DNA from: JBBRGG01 sp038240875
Lineage (GTDB): Bacteria > Planctomycetota > Phycisphaerae > Phycisphaerales > UBA1924
Reading direction: 5' to 3'
DNA: 5,521 nt
NCBI GenBank assembly: GCA_038240875.1
Contig: JBBRGG010000224.1
Location: forward strand, 1 to 5,521
The notes below the pieces were generated by a model. That model saw nothing but the letters and a program-made list of their open reading frames with translations, was not told the origin of the DNA and ran no database searches. Shown here in pieces: positions 1-5,521 of this stretch (positions are counted from its first letter, which is position 1; each line of letters begins with the position of its first letter). Made by a program: the position numbers and the translations under genes.

Positions 1-2
1 AG

Positions 3-35
3 CGCCCTGGTGATGAGCCAGGGTGTTTTCGTTTT
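3..35 (+). terminator. Rho-independent terminator reading rightwards
   Basis: CCCTGG (5-10) pairs with CCAGGG (18-23) around a 7-base loop. The stem extends outwards by a G-T pair (4/24) and a C-G pair (3/25), giving about 8 pairs. TTTT (26-29) and a second TTTT (32-35) follow at once, the U-tract expected for plus-strand transcription. The opposite strand has no T-run after the stem, so the element looks one-directional. It most likely ends a plus-strand gene to the left of the window, which would then face the minus-strand trehalose operon. That gene is not visible here. Confidence 0.72.
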
Positions 36-74
36 GGGCGCAACGAGGCCGTGGTCGAAGATTACTACTGCAAC

Positions 75-195
75 TGTCGCAGCATGAGGTGTTCAAACGC
101 CGTCCGCAGGACCGACTGTGGCGGCATGAGGTGTTGAAACGCCGTCCGCAGGACCGAAGGTGGCCGCGTAGGGCTTCAAGCCGCCGTACCAAGTT
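75..195. repeat. 42-bp tandem repeat array with hairpins, three units
   Basis: Two near-identical 42-base units (82-123 and 124-165) differ at only four positions (94/136, 116/158, 117/159, 123/165). The similarity extends a few bases left, to about 75. A third, strongly diverged copy continues in the same phase (about 160-193, roughly 60% identical by hand alignment). Each unit carries a small dyad starting exactly 42 bases after the last: GGTGT/ACGCC at 88-101, the same at 130-143, and GGCT/AGCC at 172-182. Units 1 and 2 also hold a second hairpin, GTCC-GCA-GGAC (102-112, 144-154), which unit 3 has lost. The array lies just after the stop codon of the trehalose fusion gene (211), in noncoding DNA. 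It resembles a REP-like or minisatellite element. There are no unique spacers, so it is not a CRISPR array. Function is unknown; a role in mRNA 3' end protection or termination for the minus-strand operon is possible. Confidence 0.75.
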
Positions 196-210
196 CGCTA
201 CGCAAGAGGC

Positions 211-2748
211 TCACGCGTTTGATCGTGGCGTGGGCTGGCTCAACGCCACCGCGGCGTTGATAATCGCCAAGTGGCTGTACGCTTGCGCGATGTTGCCTAG
301 GGCGATCTTGTGCCTGGGGCAGTATTGCTCGGCAGCTATCCCGGTTGGGCCCATCAAACACACCAGCGCATCAAGCAATTCTCGAGCTTCGTCGGTGCGG
401 CCTATCAGGTGCATAGCCTCGGCGAGCCAACCAGCGCAGATAAGCATCCCGCCCTCGCGCCCTGGCAGCCCGTCATCCTCTTGGTAGCGGTACACCACTG
501 GCCCACGACGCAAAGCACGACTGACTGTTTCCACAGTTCGAACAAAGCGTGGATCGTGCGCTGGAACGAGCCCAGACAGGCCAACCCATAAGGCCGCTGC
601 GTCGATGCTCTTGGAGCCGTACGCGGCGGTGAACGCGCCCGCGTCTTCGCTGAAACCATGAGCGAGCACGTCGCTTTGAATCTCGTCGCGCAGCCGTTCC
701 CACGCGGCCTCGCGCCGCCCCAGCACGAGGTCTTGCACATGAAGCGCCCGGTGGACAGTCAACCAGCACATCACCTTGGAGTGAACGTGATGCCGCCGGT
801 CGGCGCGGATCTCCCAGATGCCGTGGTCGGGTTCGCGCCAGCGAGCCTCGACTGCCTGCACCATTGCGCGTACAAGTCGCCAGTGATCAGGTGAGATCGG
901 TGCGCCGCGCTCTGCCAGGAGCGCGACAAGATCGACGATCGGGCCGAAGACGTCGAGTTGAACCTGATTCGCCGCGGCGTTACTGATGCGCACCGGACGG
1001 CTGCCGCCGTACCCAGCCAACTGACCAATCTCAGCCTCGGGAGGAAGGTAGCGACCTGTGACGGTATAAATAGGACGAAGGCGATCTGGAGTTTCGCAGG
1101 CATCCACAACGCCTAGCAGCCAGTCAAGAAGTTTCATGGCGTGCCCGGTATTGCCTAGCCGCACCAGCGCCGCAGCGGACAGAGCCGCATCACGTGGCCA
1201 GCAAAAGCGGTAGTCCCAGTTCCGCACGCCGCCAAGTTGTTCAGGAAGGCTGGTGGTCGCGGCGGCTGCAATTGCGCCGCTAGGCCCGTGGCAGAGCGCC
1301 TTGATTACCAGTGCGCTGCGTTTGACCGCGGCGGCGTGCAACACGGGAAGCGTCAGCGCGCCAGCCCACCCCGCCCAGAATCGGAGTGATTGACTGCGCC
1401 GTTCAAGTTCCGGGACAATGCTCTCGCGCAGATTGCTTGTGCCCGAGCGCAGTTCAAGAACAATGGGCGTGCCATTCAGCTTGACTGTTGCTTCGGCGGT
1501 GTGGTGGATACCGTCATCGCGGATGGTCCACACGACGCCCTCGCTGTACAGGACCAGCGGGTCGGGCGATCCCTCCACTTCAATCCCATGCATGTGAGGG
1601 CGAAGCTTGGTCGCGGCTCGGCCAAAGTCTAGACGCGGGGCAAAGCGGATCGTCACTGTGCAGCGGCCCTCGATCACACGCACCAAGTCGCTGCGCCCCG
1701 CACGCTGGAACGGGCGACCACCCGAAGAGTCTAAATAGTCGGTGACCGTCACGCCGTCCCATTCGGTCTTAAGGAGCAACGAATCACCTTCGTAGTGCTG
1801 GGCACGAGAGGTTTCTTGTCCGAGCGGCACGATCTCGAAGCATCCCGCGCTATCGCCTCCCAGAAGCGAAGCGAAGACTGAAGACGAGTCCAGTCGCGGG
1901 ACGCACTGCCAAACCACGCGCCCGCACCGGTCCACGACCGCGAGCGTGCGCTGATCAGAGAGGATGGAAAGCGATTCGAGCGAGACCAAGCGGCGAGACA
2001 CGAGCCATGCACGTCGCAACTCGAGCAATTGTTCGAGCAAGCTCGCCACGGCGGAAACATCGGCCACGCGATGCACCGCTTTGCTCTCCTCTTCGCCCAC
2101 CTTTACGCCAAGATCGCCCGTACCGAGCACGGCAAAGGCGTCTTCGTCTGTAAGATCATCGCCAATGAAAATAACACCGGTTGCGCCGGAGGCGTAACGA
2201 GAGCGATTCAGAGCCGAGCCCTTGTCAACGGTGCTTATACAGAGTTCGACAACCATACTGCCGTGCCGAACGTAGACGCCAGGAATCTTCGCAGGACCTT
2301 CGAGCGCCGCGGAAACCGCCCGATTGGCATCAAGGCTTTCTGCTGCGCGAAAGTGCAACGCAACAGCAAGCGGCTTGCGCTCGACGAGCAAGCCGCGCCC
2401 ACGCGACGCGATCTCGTCGAGCCGGATTCCAAGTAAGTTGAGAAGTTCGGCATCGGGGAGTTGGCTTTGCAGACTCTCATCCTCAGCCCCGTGGCTCCCG
2501 ATAAGGCGCACTCCCGGCGGCACGCCACTTAGCCGCACCAAGTCGTCCCGGCCGCGCCCAGAGATAATTGCCGCGTGCGTGTGATCGAGTTTTGCCAGTG
2601 CCGCAAGTACCTCCATGCACGACCCATACGGCCCGGCAGAGGCCGGGTCTTCAACCAGCGGGGCGAGCGTGCCGTCGTAATCGCTTGCCACCAGCAGCAC
2701 GGGGGTCTGTACGATCAGCCGTAGTTTGTCAGTAGTAAGATCGTTCAT
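211..2748 (-). CDS. otsB: Trehalose-6-phosphate phosphatase fused to a GH15 glycoside hydrolase
   Basis: This 845-residue, two-domain, probably cytoplasmic enzyme has no signal peptide or membrane segment. Residues 1 to about 247 form a complete HAD-type trehalose-6-phosphate phosphatase: the DYDGT motif (nucleophile D23, acid/base D25), S63 in ISGR, the family motif GSHGAE (84-89), K176 in VDKG, and the metal-binding GDDLTDED (196-203). It should turn trehalose-6-phosphate into trehalose. From about residue 254 to 836 a full-length GH15 module follows: the N-terminal beta-sandwich opening (Q266-R267 to about 298), the signature GGVRNWDYRFCWPRDA (506-521), SNAAANQVQLD (589-599), GIWEIR with likely general acid E646, and AEQY with likely general base E807. 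GH15 contains glucoamylases and also trehalases, for example in mycobacteria, so the substrate could be trehalose or an alpha-glucan. The linker is very short. The ATG overlaps the otsA stop in ATGA, and only a weak GAG lies upstream, so translation is probably coupled to otsA. Both domains look intact. Confidence 0.93.
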   Translation of the reverse strand: MNDLTTDKLRLIVQTPVLLVASDYDGTLAPLVEDPASAGPYGSCMEVLAALAKLDHTHAAIISGRGRDDLVRLSGVPPGVRLIGSHGAEDESLQSQLPDAELLNLLGIRLDEIASRGRGLLVERKPLAVALHFRAAESLDANRAVSAALEGPAKIPGVYVRHGSMVVELCISTVDKGSALNRSRYASGATGVIFIGDDLTDEDAFAVLGTGDLGVKVGEEESKAVHRVADVSAVASLLEQLLELRRAWLVSRRLVSLESLSILSDQRTLAVVDRCGRVVWQCVPRLDSSSVFASLLGGDSAGCFEIVPLGQETSRAQHYEGDSLLLKTEWDGVTVTDYLDSSGGRPFQRAGRSDLVRVIEGRCTVTIRFAPRLDFGRAATKLRPHMHGIEVEGSPDPLVLYSEGVVWTIRDDGIHHTAEATVKLNGTPIVLELRSGTSNLRESIVPELERRSQSLRFWAGWAGALTLPVLHAAAVKRSALVIKALCHGPSGAIAAAATTSLPEQLGGVRNWDYRFCWPRDAALSAAALVRLGNTGHAMKLLDWLLGVVDACETPDRLRPIYTVTGRYLPPEAEIGQLAGYGGSRPVRISNAAANQVQLDVFGPIVDLVALLAERGAPISPDHWRLVRAMVQAVEARWREPDHGIWEIRADRRHHVHSKVMCWLTVHRALHVQDLVLGRREAAWERLRDEIQSDVLAHGFSEDAGAFTAAYGSKSIDAAALWVGLSGLVPAHDPRFVRTVETVSRALRRGPVVYRYQEDDGLPGREGGMLICAGWLAEAMHLIGRTDEARELLDALVCLMGPTGIAAEQYCPRHKIALGNIAQAYSHLAIINAAVALSQPTPRSNA

Positions 2749-4124
2749 TTACGCAGCTCGTTTAAGAAGTCATTTGCCCAGTCAAAGACGTCGTGACGCT
2801 TGACCTGCGCCCGCAGTATGGACATCCGCATCCGGCGGTCTTTCTCGGGCATCTTGAGGGCCTGCACGATGGTGTTCTTGAGCGCGTCGATGTCGCGCGG
2901 ATTGACCAGGAGCGCCCTTCGCAGTTCGCGCGCCGCGCCTGCAAATTCGCTCAGCACCAGCACGCCTTCATGGTCGTATCGCGAAGCGACATACTCCTTG
3001 GCGACCAGATTCATCCCGTCGCGCAGCGGCGTGACGAGCATTACGTCCGCAGCGAGGTAATAGGCCACGAGTTCCATGCGGTCGAGCGAACGGCGAAAGT
3101 AGTGGACCGCGACCTTGCCCGCCTCGCTGAACTGTCCGTTGATCCGCCCCACTGTCTCCTCGACCTCGCGGCGGATTTCCTGATACCCCGACGCTTCCTC
3201 CCGGCTTGGAACAGCTACCTGCAACAGCACCACATCCTCCGCCGACAACCGCCCCTCTTTCAAAAGTTCCTCGAAGGCGCGCAGCCGATCAGGAATGCCC
3301 TTGGTGTAGTCAAGCCGGTCCACGCCCAGCAACACGCGCCGCCCGTCAAGACGCTTGCGAATCTCTGCAGCGCGTCGTTGCGTCGCCGGGTCGGTGGCAA
3401 TCCGCTGAAAGTCAGCCGTGTCAATCGAGATCGGGTTCGACCGCACGAGAATGGTCCGCCCCCGACTCACTAACTCGCGGTCAGTGCCTTCGGCTTGTTG
3501 ATCGTGCCGGGCCGCCCTCGCAAAGTTCTTGGCGTTCCCTTCTGTCTGAAAGGAAACCAGGTCCGCGCCAAGTAAGCCGCGCAAAATTGCCGAGCGCCAT
3601 GGGAGCCATGCGAACAGTTCTTCGGGCGGGAATGGAATATGCAGAAAGAAACCGATTCGCAGGTCCGGGCGCGTTTTGCGAACCAACGCAGGCACGAGTT
3701 GAAGTTGGTAATCGTGGATCCAGACGGTTGCGCCCTTTCGCGCGTGCCGTACGACCGATGCGGCGAACCGCTGATTCACCGCGAGATAATGTTTCCACCA
3801 CTCTCGATTAAACTGTGGCGGCCGCATCGCGTCGTGATAGAGCGGCCAGAGTGTGGCGTTCGAGAAACCCTCGTAAAACCCGTCAATCTCGGCTCGATTA
3901 AGCGCAATTGGTGCAAGTGTCAGATTGTCCACTTCCTGGGATCGCTTGGCCCGCCCTGCTGCCCCGTCCCAGCCTACCCACACGCCCCCGTGCTCGGCCA
4001 AAACCGGCTCCATAGCGCTCACCAGCCCCCCAGGGCTTCGCTTCCACACGAACGACTTACCGACGACGACACGATGAGCCGGAAGGCGATTGGCCGCGAT
4101 GATGAACTTGGCGCGTTGTTGCAC
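2745..4124 (-). CDS. otsA: Alpha,alpha-trehalose-phosphate synthase (UDP-forming)
   Basis: This GT20 glycosyltransferase transfers glucose from UDP-glucose to glucose-6-phosphate, giving trehalose-6-phosphate and UDP in the cytoplasm. Numbering from the longer TTG start at 4130, the diagnostic sites are ANRLP (R15), SPGGLVSA (32-39), WVGW (51-54), FSNATLWP (Y86 and W95 region), IHDYQLQLVP (D140), FFLHIPFPPEE (161-171), VDRLDYTKGI (R272, K277; the nucleotide-sugar phosphate contacts in E. coli OtsA) and PLRDGMNLVAKEY (D371, E379). The length, about 460 residues, is normal for OtsA. I prefer the GTG at 4124 (459 residues) over the TTG at 4130: a GGAG sequence (4131-4134) touches the TTG directly but sits 6 bases from the GTG. 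An in-frame TGA at 4137-4139 rules out any earlier start. The stop codon overlaps the ATG of the phosphatase fusion by 4 bases, so the two genes form one transcript and probably supply successive enzymes of one pathway. All key residues are present and I see nothing broken. Confidence 0.95.
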   Translation of the reverse strand: MQQRAKFIIAANRLPAHRVVVGKSFVWKRSPGGLVSAMEPVLAEHGGVWVGWDGAAGRAKRSQEVDNLTLAPIALNRAEIDGFYEGFSNATLWPLYHDAMRPPQFNREWWKHYLAVNQRFAASVVRHARKGATVWIHDYQLQLVPALVRKTRPDLRIGFFLHIPFPPEELFAWLPWRSAILRGLLGADLVSFQTEGNAKNFARAARHDQQAEGTDRELVSRGRTILVRSNPISIDTADFQRIATDPATQRRAAEIRKRLDGRRVLLGVDRLDYTKGIPDRLRAFEELLKEGRLSAEDVVLLQVAVPSREEASGYQEIRREVEETVGRINGQFSEAGKVAVHYFRRSLDRMELVAYYLAADVMLVTPLRDGMNLVAKEYVASRYDHEGVLVLSEFAGAARELRRALLVNPRDIDALKNTIVQALKMPEKDRRMRMSILRAQVKRHDVFDWANDFLNELRK

Positions 4125-4130
4125 TGTCAA

Positions 4131-4134
4131 CTCC
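4131..4134 (-). promoter_or_regulatory. Ribosome binding site that decides the otsA start
   Basis: GGAG on the minus strand lies 6 bases before GTG (4122-4124) and zero bases before TTG (4128-4130). The usual spacing is about 5-9 bases, so this favours the GTG. Confidence 0.6.
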
Positions 4135-4350
4135 GATCAAATACGAGGTGAGACGATTAGCCCTGTCTGGCAACGCGCCGCGGAAGTTGCCCCGACCGGA
4201 AGAATTGCGTGTGTCTTGTTGAATGATGTGCGTCTCACAATTAGCTACGTCATGATGGCCTCGCGCCAGCAATGCTCCAGGGTCAGCGTGCCCAGAGTGC
4301 GGCGAGGCAAAGGCCACAACATAACCTTGCCGGTCCAAGGTCATGCGCTC
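4131..4350. other. Gap between the dehydrogenase and otsA, no supported gene
   Basis: This 220-base stretch has no protein I recognise on either strand. A 95-codon minus-strand frame (4057-4344) starts 6 bases after the dehydrogenase stop, but it runs 68 bases into otsA and has low-complexity, family-less content. An inverted repeat GGCAAC/GTTGCC (4169-4174 and 4186-4191, 11-base loop) is present but has no T-run on either side, so it is not a standard terminator. I see no clear sigma-70 promoter. The region probably holds the untranslated leader of otsA, and possibly its own promoter. Confidence 0.5.
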
Positions 4351-5376
4351 TCAGTTTTTCGCCTCAGAAGGCGCGATGTGGCGTGTAGTGACCCGGTTGG
4401 CGGCGTTGGGCGTGCCCCGCTCAAAGTCGCTCACGTTGTTGATCGTCGTCTGTGCGATTGCAGTGCACGCCTCACGAGTGAAGAAGCCTTGGTGAGCGGT
4501 GATGAGCACGTTGGGGAAGGACATGACACGCATGAACACATCGTCCTGGATCACCTCGGCGGAGAGATCCTTAAAGAATAAGTCGCCCTCCTCCTCGTAG
4601 ACATCCAGCCCTACTGAGCCGACACGGCAGGCCTTCAAGGCCGCGATGAGCGCCCGCGTATCGATGATCGCGCCGCGACTGGTGTTGATGAGCATAGCCT
4701 CTGGCTTCATCATCGCGAGCGCCGCAGCGTTGATCAGGTGCTTGGTCGCAGGGCTCAGCGGGCAGTGCAGCGTGATGATATCCGACTGCGCATATAAGTC
4801 CTTCAGCGCGACATACTCAACATTCATCGACACGCATAGAGGGTTCTTCACGAGGTCGAACGCCAGCACGCGGCAGCCAAAGCCAGTCAAAATCTTGCAC
4901 ACCACTTCGCCAATCTTTCCGGTGCCGACCACCCCCGCAGTTTTGCCGTGCATGTCAAAGCCCATGAGGCCATCGAGCGCGAAATTCTGTTCGCGAACGC
5001 GATTAAAAGCGCGGTGGAACTTGCGGTTGAGCGTGAGCATGAGGCCCACGGCGTGCTCGGCCACCGCATGGGGCGAGTACGCGGGCACGCGCAGCACTGT
5101 GAGCCCAAGTCGGTCCGCCTCGTCTATGTCCACATGGTTGAACCCCGCCGAGCGCAGAGCAATTACCTGCGTGCCGCCCGCGTGGAGCGCTTTGAGCACC
5201 GGCGCGGAGGCATCGTCGCCCACGAAGATCGAGACGGCGGGGCAACCGCTGGCAAGAGAACTCGTCGCCATCGTGAGAGGCGCCTGCAAATGTTGCAGTT
5301 CATGATTCGACTTGGCATTGCTCGCTTCGAGAAATGGTTTCTCATAGCACTTGCTGGAATAGACAGCGACTTTCAT
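4351..5376 (-). CDS. ldhA: D-lactate dehydrogenase-type 2-hydroxyacid dehydrogenase
   Basis: This 341-residue soluble NAD-dependent dehydrogenase should reduce pyruvate to D-lactate, reoxidising NADH. Numbering from the ATG, the catalytic domain begins with MKVAVYSSKCYEKPFLE. LRSAGFNHVD (74-83) is the substrate-side loop, and VPAYSPHAVAEHAVGL (97-112) is the family's hinge segment. The Rossmann motif is GVVGTGKIGEV (148-158), followed by acidic D174 at the end of the second strand, which favours NAD over NADP. The catalytic set is R234 in NTSRG, E263 in DVYEEEGDLFF (258-268) and H295 in TAHQGFFT. The DLFF/QDDVFMR signature matches the LdhA branch rather than phosphoglycerate or glycerate dehydrogenases. 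Length is near the usual 330. The ATG at 5376 has AAGGGA (5384-5389) 7 bases upstream, and an in-frame TAA at 5389-5391 bars a longer start. It points the same way as otsA but is 220 bases away, so a shared transcript is possible, not shown. Activity on other 2-keto acids cannot be excluded. Confidence 0.9.
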   Translation of the reverse strand: MKVAVYSSKCYEKPFLEASNAKSNHELQHLQAPLTMATSSLASGCPAVSIFVGDDASAPVLKALHAGGTQVIALRSAGFNHVDIDEADRLGLTVLRVPAYSPHAVAEHAVGLMLTLNRKFHRAFNRVREQNFALDGLMGFDMHGKTAGVVGTGKIGEVVCKILTGFGCRVLAFDLVKNPLCVSMNVEYVALKDLYAQSDIITLHCPLSPATKHLINAAALAMMKPEAMLINTSRGAIIDTRALIAALKACRVGSVGLDVYEEEGDLFFKDLSAEVIQDDVFMRVMSFPNVLITAHQGFFTREACTAIAQTTINNVSDFERGTPNAANRVTTRHIAPSEAKN

Positions 5377-5444
5377 GCAGAATTCCCTTTACACTTTCAT
5401 GCCAGCCATAAGTGTCTTTCGTGCCTAATTTTGCACTTTCGGCA
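5369..5444. promoter_or_regulatory. Four spaced copies of an ACTTTCATGC-like motif before the dehydrogenase gene
   Basis: On the plus strand, ACTTTCATGC occurs identically at 5369-5378 and 5393-5402, with relatives TCTTTCGTGC at 5415-5424 and ACTTTCGGCA at 5435-5444. The shared CTTTC cores start at 5370, 5394, 5416 and 5436, so the steps are 24, 22 and 20 bases, about two helical turns. The rightmost three are in noncoding DNA and the first covers the start codon of the dehydrogenase. This arrangement suggests a multi-site operator for a regulator of the gene. I do not recognise the regulator, and part of the pattern could come from a local duplication. Confidence 0.4.
5384..5389 (-). promoter_or_regulatory. 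Ribosome binding site of the dehydrogenase gene
   Basis: AAGGGA on the minus strand lies 7 bases before the ATG at 5376. It overlaps an in-frame TAA (5389-5391), which fixes this ATG as the first possible start after the stop. Confidence 0.6.
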
Positions 5445-5454
5445 CTGCTAGAAA

Positions 5455-5470
5455 TTTGAATTAGTTTGAA
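5455..5470. promoter_or_regulatory. TTTGAA direct repeat with a 10-base step
   Basis: TTTGAA occurs at 5455-5460 and 5465-5470, one helical turn apart, about 80-95 bases before the dehydrogenase start and in the most AT-rich part of the upstream region. Paired hexamers with this spacing are typical of sites for dimers of OmpR-type regulators, but with AT-rich sequence and only two copies, chance is a fair alternative. No convincing -35/-10 pair could be assigned nearby. Confidence 0.25.
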
Positions 5471-5521
5471 CATACGTGTGCGAGACGGAAGCCTCAGCGA
5501 TCATCCAAGAGGGGCAAGCCT

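Noticed and set aside
75..195. CRISPR array
   Set aside because: The units abut directly, with no unique spacers, and there are only three copies with the last strongly diverged. No cas gene is visible.
23..487. Plus-strand 154-codon frame running through the hairpin array
   Set aside because: It spans the repeat array, then reads antisense to the GH15 end of the fusion, with arginine-rich repeat-derived sequence and no family resemblance.
2793..3473. Long plus-strand open frame (226 codons) antisense to otsA
   Set aside because: It is fully inside a well-supported gene, and its arginine-, histidine- and proline-rich composition is typical of antisense frames in GC-rich DNA.
4102..4130. Exact TTGACA -35 box at 4125-4130 on the minus strand
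   Set aside because: At a 17-base spacing the -10 position reads GTTCAT, a poor match. The hexamer is explained by the start region of otsA.
4169..4191. Terminator from the GGCAAC/GTTGCC inverted repeat
   Set aside because: It has a long 11-base loop and no T-run on either strand, so it is not a rho-independent terminator.
4057..4344. Minus-strand 95-codon open frame between the dehydrogenase and otsA
   Set aside because: It overlaps the start of otsA by 68 bases in another frame, its protein has no recognisable family, and only a weak GAGAG lies before its ATG.
5401..5460. Sigma-54 promoter (GGCAC-type -24 element) on the minus strand
   Set aside because: GGCAC is present near 5421-5425, but the GC expected 10 bases after GG is replaced by AC, so the -12 element is missing.

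Overview
The window is a GC-rich bacterial segment in which all three convincing genes lie on the minus strand and read from right to left: a D-lactate dehydrogenase-type 2-hydroxyacid dehydrogenase (4351-5376), trehalose-6-phosphate synthase OtsA (2745-4124) and an 845-residue fusion of trehalose-6-phosphate phosphatase (OtsB) with a glycoside hydrolase family 15 domain (211-2748). The proteins are clearly bacterial, but I cannot fix the phylum from this sequence. It is compatible with a high-GC environmental lineage (acidobacterial, planctomycete or proteobacterial type), and that is only a guess.

Layout from the left edge. A rho-independent terminator (3-35) points rightwards and probably ends a plus-strand gene lying outside the window, so that gene would converge on the trehalose operon. 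Next comes a noncoding stretch holding a 42-bp-period array of three hairpin units (75-195), the third strongly diverged. Then come the otsB-GH15 fusion and otsA, joined by a 4-base ATGA overlap. A 220-base gap (4131-4350) with no convincing gene separates otsA from the dehydrogenase gene. Upstream of the dehydrogenase (5377-5521) is an AT-richer region with four spaced copies of an ACTTTCATGC-like motif and a 10-bp-spaced pair of TTTGAA hexamers. Both are candidates for regulator binding sites.

How the genes may work together. OtsA joins UDP-glucose and glucose-6-phosphate into trehalose-6-phosphate, and the OtsB half of the fusion removes the phosphate to give trehalose. The GH15 half keeps an apparently intact catalytic pair. 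If it is a trehalase, as some GH15 enzymes are, one polypeptide would carry both the last step of synthesis and the breakdown of trehalose. If it is a glucoamylase-like enzyme, it would instead release glucose from alpha-glucans. The dehydrogenase would reduce pyruvate to D-lactate. Its link to trehalose metabolism is only by neighbourhood.

The enzymes belong to known families. The points most worth a second look are the OtsB-GH15 fusion and its unknown substrate, the phased hairpin array behind the operon, and the repeated motif that runs into the start codon of the dehydrogenase gene.
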